From: Candidatus Aerophobus profundus SCGC AAA252-L23 | Lineage (GTDB): Bacteria > Aerophobota > Aerophobia > Aerophobales > Aerophobaceae | Assembly (NCBI GenBank): GCA_000402295.1 | Contig: AQRW01000148.1 | Span: 1 to 20,583, forward strand | Reading direction: 5' to 3' | Length of the DNA stretch: 20,583 bases | In this document: positions 14,619-20,583 of the stretch, in pieces | Numbering within the stretch: position 1 is the stretch's first letter | Layout: each line of letters starts with the position of its first letter | Made by a program: the position numbers and the translations under genes | The notes under the pieces: generated by a model | Databases searched by the model: none | What the model saw: the letters and a program-made list of their open reading frames with translations, nothing else | Told to the model about the DNA's origin: nothing

Positions 14619-15461
14619 ATGAAAGAAGACAAAGTTAGTGAGAACAAAACCGAGGAGCTTCAGAAAAAAATTGACCAATCAAAAAAGGTGATCCGGGAAA
14701 CCTTGGAAAAGTTTGCACCCTGGGAGATAGCTATCACCTGGACAGGCGGGAAAGACAGTACTACAAACCTCTGGATTACTCGTCAAGTCTGCTTAGAGGA
14801 TAATATTGATCTTCCGTATATTATAACCATTGATGAAGGAGATACATTTACAGAAATCACGGATCTTTTGATAAATATCTCCAAAAAATGGAACATAGAT
14901 CTTAAGTGGCTCTGTAATTTTGATGTGCTTAGAGCTTGTCAAAGTAAGTTAGGTAATACGGTTAAGCTAAAGGATTTAAGCGAGCGAAACCAAACTGAGC
15001 TTAAACGAATTGGATTTGAAGCTGATTCATTTCCCTTTGAGGCAGAATCTTATGCCGGCAATCACCTGATGAAAACAGTAGTGCTTAATCAGTTTATTGA
15101 AGAAAATAAGATAAAAGCTGTGTCCGTGGCTATTCGATGGGATGAACACCCCGCCCGGAAAAACGATAAGTACTTTACCAGAAAAGAGGGTGGCAATTTA
15201 ATGCCTGAGCACACCAGGATAGCTCCAATTCTGCACTTTACCGAAAGGGATATTTGGGACAATATCAAACTGCACAACCTTCCTTATTGTGGACTCTATG
15301 AGATAGGCTACCGTTCCTTGGGGGTAAGGACTACCAGCAATCCTATGGTAGTTGGTATACCTGCCTGGCAGCAGGATCTAGAAAATACCATTGAAAGGGC
15401 TGGTAGAAGACAGGACAAAGAAAAAACTATGGATAGACTAAGAAAGTTAGGATATATGTAA
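14619..15461 (+). CDS. CysD/CysH-type PP-loop protein (ATP sulfurylase small subunit-like)
   Basis: Adenine-nucleotide alpha-hydrolase fold protein of 280 residues. The PP-loop is TGGKDS at residues 42-47, in the place of SGGKDS that binds the ATP pyrophosphate. IRWDEHPAR, then HFTERDIWDNI, follow the pattern of CysD (GxRRDExxxR, xxxWTExDIWxYI). The tail IERAGRRQDKEKTMDRLRKL resembles the CysD end with its ERxGRxxDxD and final GYF. The Fe-S Cys pairs and C-terminal ECGxH of APS/PAPS reductases are absent, so reductase activity is unlikely. CysD normally needs the GTPase CysN, which is not here. I choose ATG 14619, with AAGGAG 9 nt upstream; GTG 14601 overlaps the hydrolase stop and has no site. 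The close spacing indicates one operon with the hydrolase. Confidence 0.85.
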   Translation: MKEDKVSENKTEELQKKIDQSKKVIRETLEKFAPWEIAITWTGGKDSTTNLWITRQVCLEDNIDLPYIITIDEGDTFTEITDLLINISKKWNIDLKWLCNFDVLRACQSKLGNTVKLKDLSERNQTELKRIGFEADSFPFEAESYAGNHLMKTVVLNQFIEENKIKAVSVAIRWDEHPARKNDKYFTRKEGGNLMPEHTRIAPILHFTERDIWDNIKLHNLPYCGLYEIGYRSLGVRTTSNPMVVGIPAWQQDLENTIERAGRRQDKEKTMDRLRKLGYM

Positions 15462-15467
15462 ATCTTA

Positions 15468-15487
15468 GGAAAAAGTCCCTTTTTTCC
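15468..15487. terminator. Possible bidirectional terminator between convergent genes
   Basis: GGAAAAA (15468-15474) and TTTTTCC (15481-15487) enclose a 6-nt loop just after the PP-loop gene. The stem is AT-rich and weak. The rest of the gap up to 15756 holds nothing I can assign; a 25-codon open stretch near 15528-15610 has no start or ribosome site. Confidence 0.3.
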
Positions 15488-15756
15488 CTTCCCAAATTTT
15501 GCCACGAGAATAGAAGAATATATCTCAGGAATTAGTTGAATAAAAATGTCTCACTAAGGGGAAGATCAAGATTTAGTGCAACATCTCGAAACTTGGGGGA
15601 ACCAAAGAATTAGATTTTCACTTATATCAATTCGGCTGTAGGGAAAACAATTGTCCGCAGGACTAAAAGTTAGAGACGTTCAACCCAGGCGGATAAAGTA
15701 AGCCTTCAAAAACAAGAAGAGAGGAGACAATTTTAGATAGTTGTATTGATCCAGAC

Positions 15757-17241
15757 CTAAATTGCAAATATCGTACGAAAATGGTATCCATAAATAGCAA
15801 AAGTGATTGCCAACGGGAAAAGTCGTGGACGTCTGAATAAAAACCAGAAAAAGAGCTTCCAGTAATAAATCCTTCCTTTATCCTTTATACCAAGAAACCA
15901 GATAGATTTAAAAAATGCTCCCGGATAACCGGAATGAAAACGCAACTTTTGTGATGGTTTACATTCTCTCAAGAATTTATTGACCCGCTCGTAGTAAGGT
16001 TTAACAGAATAAATTCCTTTAATAATCTTCTTATATCCCTCAATAAGTTTTGTGTAATCCATTTTAGGAGTAAAATTGAGTGAGAAGTCAGTATTATTAC
16101 CAGAAGTATTTTTTAATAATCTTTTCTCTTTTTCAAGACGATGATAAAGCCTAGTATTTTTAGGAGCATTTAACAATCCAACCATTGCCGTAACTATTCC
16201 GCTTTTTTGAATAAATTCAATTTGCCTTTGGAAAATTGAAGGGGGATCATTATCAAATCCCACAATAAACCCTCCGGTTACTTCCATACCAAAACTTTGA
16301 ATTTTCTTGACACAGTTTACTAAATTACGATTTTTGTTATGATATTTGTTACATTCTGCTAAACTATCTTCATTCGGTGTTTCAATCCCCACAAAGACAG
16401 AATTAAATCCAGCATTAACCATCATTTGCATTAGTTCTTCATCATCGGAAAGATTGATTGAAGCCTCTGTCGAAAACACAAAAGGATATTTTCGTTGTTC
16501 CATCCAATAAATTATTGCCGGCAAAATTTCTTCTTTTAACTTATGTTTATTTCCAATAAAGTTGTCGTCAACAAAAAAAACATTGCCTCTCCATCCTAAG
16601 TTATATAAATTTTCTAATTCAACTAATATTTGATATTTAGTTTTTGTTCTCACTTTTCTGCCAAAAAGAGCTGTTATGTCACAAAATTCACAATCGAAAG
16701 GGCATCCTCTAGAATATTGAATGTTCATAGATACATATTTTCTCATATTAATAAGTTCAAAAAGGGGGACTGGCGTCTTTTCTAGGTCTGGAAACTCTCT
16801 GGTTGAATAGATATGTTTGGCCCAGTTATTCTTTAAATCTTTTAAAAATATTGGTAAAGTAATCTCTGCTTCATTAAGGACAAAATAATCAATGTCCTTA
16901 AAATCCTCATGAGAGGCAGTAAATAAAGGCCCACCTGCAACAATTTTTACACTATGAGCTTTACACCTTTCCAGAACTTTCTTAACACTCTCTTTTTGAA
17001 CCGCCATAGCACTAATAAATACATAGTCTGCCCATTCAATGTCTTTATCTTTCAGCTTTCGAACATTCATATCAATAAGTTTTTTATTCCATTCTTTGGG
17101 CAGCATGGCAGCAACAGTTAATAATCCCAAGGGAGGATGGACTGCTTTTTTAGAAATAAACTTTAATGCATATTTAAAACTCCAAAAAGTGTCTGGATAC
17201 TTGGGATAAAGTAAAAGTATTTTCATCTCAGATTTATTCAT
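15757..17241 (-). CDS. B12-binding radical SAM protein
   Basis: Two-domain enzyme of 494 residues. Residues 6-130 form an N-terminal cobalamin-binding-like fold (KILLLYPKYP, PPLGLLTVAAMLP, VFISAMAVQ, KIVAGGPLFTA), though the B12 His motif DxHxxG is not present (IDMNVRK instead). The radical SAM core starts at YSRGCPFDCEFCD with the 4Fe-4S Cys at 180, 184 and 187, followed by FVDDNFIGNK, FSTEASINL, GFNSVFVGIETPN and GGFIVGFDND. The C-terminal part fits the DUF4070-type tail. Relatives in this layout include hopanoid methylase HpnP and other C-methylases or lipid-modifying enzymes; the substrate here is unknown. The gene is far more AT-rich than its neighbours. Neither ATG 17241 nor the one five codons on has a good ribosome site. 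Divergent from the tRNA gene. Confidence 0.85.
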   Translation of the reverse strand: MNKSEMKILLLYPKYPDTFWSFKYALKFISKKAVHPPLGLLTVAAMLPKEWNKKLIDMNVRKLKDKDIEWADYVFISAMAVQKESVKKVLERCKAHSVKIVAGGPLFTASHEDFKDIDYFVLNEAEITLPIFLKDLKNNWAKHIYSTREFPDLEKTPVPLFELINMRKYVSMNIQYSRGCPFDCEFCDITALFGRKVRTKTKYQILVELENLYNLGWRGNVFFVDDNFIGNKHKLKEEILPAIIYWMEQRKYPFVFSTEASINLSDDEELMQMMVNAGFNSVFVGIETPNEDSLAECNKYHNKNRNLVNCVKKIQSFGMEVTGGFIVGFDNDPPSIFQRQIEFIQKSGIVTAMVGLLNAPKNTRLYHRLEKEKRLLKNTSGNNTDFSLNFTPKMDYTKLIEGYKKIIKGIYSVKPYYERVNKFLRECKPSQKLRFHSGYPGAFFKSIWFLGIKDKGRIYYWKLFFWFLFRRPRLFPLAITFAIYGYHFRTIFAI

Positions 17242-17274
17242 ATTTTTAGGAAAACTTATCTGTTACAGAGCTTC

Positions 17275-17290
17275 TTGGTCATAAGACCAA
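17275..17290. promoter_or_regulatory. Small palindrome upstream of the radical SAM gene
   Basis: TTGGTC (17275-17280), ATAA, GACCAA (17285-17290) is a perfect 6-bp inverted repeat about 35 nt before the radical SAM start. It could be an operator or an mRNA hairpin. Confidence 0.3.
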
Positions 17291-17337
17291 TGGACACTGT
17301 ATGAACACCAAGGCAAAACAGACAAAAAAACTGCAAC

Positions 17338-17366
17338 TTGACCAATCGCCATAATTCATCTATAAT
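17338..17366 (+). promoter_or_regulatory. Promoter of tRNA-Leu
   Basis: TTGACC (17338-17343) and a perfect TATAAT (17361-17366) are 17 nt apart, ending 27 nt before the mature tRNA 5' end. Confidence 0.8.
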
Positions 17367-17393
17367 CAAAAAGAACAAAAAGAAGAAGATTTT

Positions 17394-17479
17394 GCCGGAG
17401 TGGCGGAACTGGTAGACGCGCTGGACTCAAAATCCAGTGAGGCTTAACCCTCGTGTGGGTTCGACTCCCACCTTCGGCA
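17394..17479 (+). tRNA. tRNA-Leu (anticodon CAA)
   Basis: The acceptor arms GCCGGAG (17394-17400) and CTTCGGC (17472-17478) pair with one G-U. The D arm has GGTAGACGCG, the anticodon stem CTGGA/TCCAG frames the loop CTCAAAA with anticodon CAA (reads UUG), a long variable arm marks a type II tRNA, and the T arm is GTGGGTTCGACTCCCAC. The discriminator is A and the CCA end is not encoded (CCT follows). It is followed after 5 nt by the stop codon of the convergent GGDEF/HD-GYP gene. Confidence 0.95.
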
Positions 17480-17484
17480 CCTCA

Positions 17485-19230
17485 TTATCCATTATAAACC
17501 TTCTTCAGCCCTTCTTTAAAACTTGATTTCTCGCAAAAATCAATAAAGGCACTGGTAATCTTAGGATCATACTTTTTCTCAGAGTCTTCCTTAATTCTAG
17601 ATAAAGTTTCTTCATGGGTAAGAGCCCCCCGATATGGTCGAGGAGTTCTCATAGCCCAATAAGCATCTACTACCGCAATGATTCTTGCTTCAATGGGAAT
17701 ATTTTCCCCTTCCAGACCCTCTGGATAACCACTACCGTCATAGTTTTCGTGGATACTTTTTACTATAGGAATAATATTTCTTAAACCTCTAATATGCCTT
17801 AAAATATCCACTGCGGCCAGGGAATGTACTTTTATACCTTCCCATCCCTTTTCGCTCAAAGGAGTAGACCTGTTTAAAATCTCTTCAGGCACAGCAAATT
17901 TCCCCACATCATGTAGAAGTCCAGCCATCCGAATTTGTTCTAGCCCGGCCCGGTCAAACTTCATCTCCTTGGCAAAAATAACTGATTGTTCTGAGACTAG
18001 CCGAGAGTGCTCAAAAATATAGCCATCTTTACGGTCAACAATTTCCGCTAAAGCATAGGCCAATTCCTGAATAATATTCTTGGAGGAAATTCTTGATGGA
18101 ATTTCTTCTCCGGTCCCTTTCAGTATCTTCCAGCTCATAATTTTTTTGTCCGGGTAGTGTTTGGCCGCTAACATAGCTCTATCTGCCTTGGAAATTAAAT
18201 CCTCTATAGAACGAGCATCCTCGGGGAAAGAGGCTAATCCAATACTCATAGTCACTCCAAAAGGACTGGCCTCATCCAGAATACCGGGAGCCTCCTGGAT
18301 AGCCTTCAGTAAGCGGTTAGAAGTTTTTAAGGCCGTAAGAGAATCAGCCTCAGGAAGAATGATGGCAAACTCATCTCCTCCATACCGGGTGGGAATATCA
18401 CAGGCCCGCACAGAGGACTTCGTAACTTTACCTACTTCTCTGAGGACTTTGTCTCCTCCCTGGTGACCCAGTATCTCGTTGAGAGTACGAAAATTATCAA
18501 GATCAGAAATCAAAAGAGAAACTGGCTCTCCTCCGCGGGCAGAACGAGCTATTTCCTCACTGAGACGAAGATGAAAATACCTGCGGTTGTACAGCCCCGT
18601 GAGGTCATCCTGGTAGGACTTAGCCTTTAAAACACCAATGAGACTCATCCTCTCAACAGCCAGAGTTTGTAGACCTGCCAGTGAAGAAAGAAGATCCAGT
18701 CTGTCCCGAGGGTACTTTAAAGGTTTACGACTCAATACCCAGAAACGACCTCTTATTTTCCCCTCTTTTATCACGGGAACATAAAGAAAAGAGGTAAAAC
18801 CATTCTTATCCCAGGGGCCCACAGATATGATGGTGGGATCCTTGTGGACATTTCGAACGTAGATAGGCTCCTTTTGGTCCTGGGCACCAAGGGTACTTAA
18901 ATATCTCTTCCCCCAGTCTTCTCCTTGAACATTAAGATTATAGCTAACCTCCTCAATTTGCTCTCCTTCCTCATCCAGAAGCTGAATCAGGGAAGCAGCA
19001 GCACCAAGTTGTCGGGCAATAGTTCGGACTCCTAAAAGCAGGAGTTCCCGGATACTACCACCCCGGTCAATAGCCTTGTAAACGTCTACAAAAACTCGGG
19101 TAACTTCACTTTGAGTTCTTCGCTGAAGTGTCCAGAGATTGCGCCAGATATGTGTTCTCAGAAGCAACACCAATAAAATAACCAGACCAAAAGACAGGAT
19201 CATACCATAAGGAGTGTTCCACCAGGGCAT
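17485..19230 (-). CDS. Membrane-anchored GGDEF and HD-GYP signalling protein
   Basis: Cyclic-di-GMP signalling protein of 581 residues. Domains in order: one N-terminal membrane segment (about residues 9-25), a GAF-like sensor region (about 45-205), a GGDEF diguanylate cyclase domain with intact GGDEF at 284-288 and an I-site RACD at 275-278, and an HD-GYP phosphodiesterase domain with HD at 440-441 in LLHDVGKFAVP and HENYDGSGYP at 494-503. Both catalytic motifs are intact, so it may make and break c-di-GMP, or one domain may dominate according to the sensor. ATG 19230 has GAGGAAG upstream and a promoter at 19268-19295. It converges on tRNA-Leu and diverges from the TPR gene; no obvious partner lies nearby. 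Confidence 0.93.
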   Translation of the reverse strand: MPWWNTPYGMILSFGLVILLVLLLRTHIWRNLWTLQRRTQSEVTRVFVDVYKAIDRGGSIRELLLLGVRTIARQLGAAASLIQLLDEEGEQIEEVSYNLNVQGEDWGKRYLSTLGAQDQKEPIYVRNVHKDPTIISVGPWDKNGFTSFLYVPVIKEGKIRGRFWVLSRKPLKYPRDRLDLLSSLAGLQTLAVERMSLIGVLKAKSYQDDLTGLYNRRYFHLRLSEEIARSARGGEPVSLLISDLDNFRTLNEILGHQGGDKVLREVGKVTKSSVRACDIPTRYGGDEFAIILPEADSLTALKTSNRLLKAIQEAPGILDEASPFGVTMSIGLASFPEDARSIEDLISKADRAMLAAKHYPDKKIMSWKILKGTGEEIPSRISSKNIIQELAYALAEIVDRKDGYIFEHSRLVSEQSVIFAKEMKFDRAGLEQIRMAGLLHDVGKFAVPEEILNRSTPLSEKGWEGIKVHSLAAVDILRHIRGLRNIIPIVKSIHENYDGSGYPEGLEGENIPIEARIIAVVDAYWAMRTPRPYRGALTHEETLSRIKEDSEKKYDPKITSAFIDFCEKSSFKEGLKKVYNG

Positions 19231-19267
19231 CTTGTCTTCCTCAATCTGAAGAATTTAACACTTCTTT

Positions 19268-19295
19268 ATTATAATGAAAAATTCTAATCAGGCAA
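19268..19295 (-). promoter_or_regulatory. Promoter of the GGDEF/HD-GYP gene
   Basis: On the minus strand TTGCCT (19295-19290) and TATAAT (19273-19268) are 16 nt apart, about 38 nt before the start codon. Confidence 0.55.
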
Positions 19296-19322
19296 CCTGG
19301 AGAAGCAAAAAAATTATTTCGT

Positions 19323-19348
19323 TTGACATTTGTTACGTAATTGATAAT
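19323..19348 (+). promoter_or_regulatory. Possible promoter of the TPR gene
   Basis: A perfect TTGACA (19323-19328) is followed by GATAAT (19343-19348) only 14 nt later; TAATCT at 19345-19350 would give 16 nt but fits poorly. The -35 is convincing, the -10 is not. Confidence 0.35.
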
Positions 19349-19394
19349 CTAATGGCCAATCAATAAGAGTATCCCTCGAAATAACGGAGTTCCG

Positions 19395-20345
19395 ATGAGG
19401 AATTTCCGAAAACTAATTCCCTTACTGTGTACGGTAACCTTACTTGCTTTCTCTGGCTCTACACTTCCTCAAGAAACACCCCCGGGAGCACTGAAGAAAG
19501 CCGGTCAGGCTTTTCAGGAAGGTAACTATGACTTAGCTGTCCAGCTCTATTTATCTATCGTAGAGATAGATAAGGATAATCTGGAAGCTCGGGTAAGACT
19601 GGCTACCTCTTACTTCTTTGCCGCCAATCACAACCCTGATTATTATCCGGAAGCTGTAAAACAATACCGCGCCGTGATTAGCCTTTATCCTAAGTTCCCT
19701 TTGTCTTACCTTCATTTAGGAGAAATTGCCTATATTTGGGGCAAAAAATATCAGATTGAAGGAAAAGAAAAACACGCCCGAGGCCTTTTTGAAAGTGCTC
19801 TGAACTGGATAGAGATATCTATCAGACTCCGGGAAACTGACAGTGATGAGGAAAATCTCCACGAGGCAGTTAGAGAACAGATTCATCTGGCTCTTATTTA
19901 TTATCGGTTAGGTAATCACGAAAAAGCCTTTCAAATAATGGATAAGGCCATAAGTGACTACAAAACTGTTTCTACCTCAAAAGAGGCAAAAGAAGAACTT
20001 TTTATTTATTTCCTTAACAGTGGACAGCAATATTCGCAAAGTAAGCTCTTTGACCAGGCCTTAATCTATCTGGAAGGAGCCTGGTTCATTGAATCCCGGC
20101 CGGAGGTGAAATCTTTGTTCCAGACAGTGGTTAGAGAAATAGGTAGCAAAGATAAACTCCCCCTCATAAATAGAAAGAAACAAATGGGAGAAGAGGGGAA
20201 AGAAGAGGAAATCTCCCTCCTTCAAAGCCAAATCAAAGAACTGCAGAAAAACATCCTTCTCCTCCAAGAGAAAATTGACCGGATGGAGAAGAAAATTATG
20301 GAGCTGGAGAAGAAACTGGAAGAAGTAAGCCAGAAAGCACACTAA
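19395..20345 (+). CDS. Exported TPR protein with C-terminal coiled coil
   Basis: 316 residues. Residues 1-25 (RKLIPLLCTVTLLAFSGS) form a Sec signal peptide, so the protein is periplasmic or surface-exposed. Residues 30-230 are TPR-like helical repeats: ALKKAGQAFQEGNYDLAVQL, VKQYRAVISLYPKFPLSYLH, EQIHLALIYYRLGNHEKAFQ, and FDQALIYLEGAWFIESRPEV. Residues 265-313 are a charged coiled coil (LQSQIKELQKNILLLQEKID onward). CpoB/YbgF has the same parts in the opposite order, so it is not simply CpoB. Scaffold or assembly function is likely for TPR proteins, but no partner can be named. ATG 19395 has GGAG 7 nt upstream. Confidence 0.8.
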   Translation: MRNFRKLIPLLCTVTLLAFSGSTLPQETPPGALKKAGQAFQEGNYDLAVQLYLSIVEIDKDNLEARVRLATSYFFAANHNPDYYPEAVKQYRAVISLYPKFPLSYLHLGEIAYIWGKKYQIEGKEKHARGLFESALNWIEISIRLRETDSDEENLHEAVREQIHLALIYYRLGNHEKAFQIMDKAISDYKTVSTSKEAKEELFIYFLNSGQQYSQSKLFDQALIYLEGAWFIESRPEVKSLFQTVVREIGSKDKLPLINRKKQMGEEGKEEEISLLQSQIKELQKNILLLQEKIDRMEKKIMELEKKLEEVSQKAH

Positions 20346-20369
20346 GAAGTGGATTCTCTCCTTAGTGTG
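20338..20369 (+). terminator. Stem-loop over the end of the TPR gene
   Basis: CACACTAAG (20338-20346) and CTTAGTGTG (20361-20369) form a perfect 9-bp stem with a 14-nt loop; the stop codon lies in the 5' arm. No T run follows, so termination would be weak or factor-assisted. Confidence 0.5.
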
Positions 20370-20379
20370 ACAAGAAAGT

Positions 20380-20402
20380 GGGAGGCTAAAGCCTCCCCTA
20401 CC
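20380..20402. repeat. GGGAGGCTAAAGCCTCCC hairpin repeat
   Basis: A self-complementary stretch followed by CTACCC, of the same type as the GGCTAAAGCC element at 13155-13176. Confidence 0.65.
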
Positions 20403-20410
20403 CAAAACCC

Positions 20411-20583
20411 GAGATTGCTTCGCTTCACTCGCAATAGGGGCAACTTCACCTACCCATAGTCGTTATTGCCAATCTACCCGCGGCAGACGTGGCAATCCCA
20501 CTCCTTCTGTCATTGCGAGGAGCACAGCGACGTGGCAATCCCACTCCTTCTGTCATTGCGAGGAGCACAGCGACGTGGCAATC
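20411..20583. repeat. Cluster of CATTGCGAG...GGCAATC repeats, 43-bp tandem
   Basis: An inverted relative (GATTGCTTCGC...GCAAT, 20413-20435) is followed by a diverged copy (20461-20508), a full 43-nt unit (20509-20551), and an identical unit from 20552 cut by the window end. Each unit reads GTCATTGCGAGGAGC at its start and CGACGTGGCAATC further on. The ATTGC and GCAAT ends can pair. The same framework occurs at 13183-13220. Confidence 0.8.

Noticed and set aside
14619..15461. PAPS or APS reductase
   Set aside because: The Fe-S Cys pairs and the C-terminal catalytic Cys of reductases are absent, and the tail matches CysD better.
15500..15756. Gene or mobile-element remnant after the PP-loop gene
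   Set aside because: A 25-codon open stretch is visible, but no start, ribosome site or family I can recognise supports it.
20461..20583. CRISPR array at the right end
   Set aside because: The whole 43-nt unit repeats without unique spacers, and single copies occur elsewhere.

Overview
The window is a piece of a bacterial chromosome of moderate GC. A 60-nt sample inside valS is about 53% GC and a sample inside the radical SAM gene about 25%. Bacterial features are plain: sigma-70-like promoters with near-consensus boxes 16-17 nt apart, purine-rich Shine-Dalgarno sites before most starts, Sec signal peptides, and a tRNA-Leu without an encoded CCA end. Dispersed 'CATTGCGAG...GGCAATC' and 'GGCTAAAGCC' type repeats, AP-superfamily hydrolases and two sugar ABC operons without their own ATPase suggest an uncultivated, possibly environmental or thermophile-related lineage. 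I cannot name the phylum from sequence alone.

Layout. (1) 1-381: repeat-rich leader and a strong promoter before valS (382-3024, +). (2) 3025-3358: a remnant of a CUT1 permease gene on the minus strand (3048-3197), then a strong extended -10 promoter overlapped by a palindrome. (3) 3359-6541, +: sugar ABC operon 1 (binding protein, permease, permease), with a stem-loop after the binding-protein gene. (4) 12751-6624, -: a sulfatase-like hydrolase, then sugar ABC operon 2 (binding protein, stem-loop, permease, permease) and a Gfo/Idh/MocA oxidoreductase broken by one extra base in an A8 run. (5) 12752-13326: a divergent promoter region and a block of dispersed repeats. (6) 13327-15461, +: a second sulfatase-like hydrolase, closely coupled to a CysD/CysH-type PP-loop protein. 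(7) 17241-15757, -: an AT-rich B12-binding radical SAM protein. (8) 17394-17479, +: tRNA-Leu(CAA) with its own promoter. (9) 19230-17485, -: a membrane-anchored GGDEF plus HD-GYP protein. (10) 19395-20345, +: an exported TPR/coiled-coil protein. (11) 20338-20583: hairpins and tandem dispersed repeats running off the edge.

How the genes may work together (inference). Regions 3-6 look like an accessory carbohydrate island. Two importers bring in sugars or sugar derivatives, the oxidoreductase processes one of them, and the AP-superfamily hydrolases act on sulfo or phospho esters. No ATPase subunit and no classical glycoside hydrolase is present, so a shared MsmX/UgpC-type ATPase must sit elsewhere. 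Both sulfatase-like proteins have Thr where a sulfatase has the formylglycine Cys/Ser, and the CysD-like protein has no CysN partner in view. The hydrolase plus PP-loop pair at 13327-15461 is therefore the least explained and most interesting part of the window.
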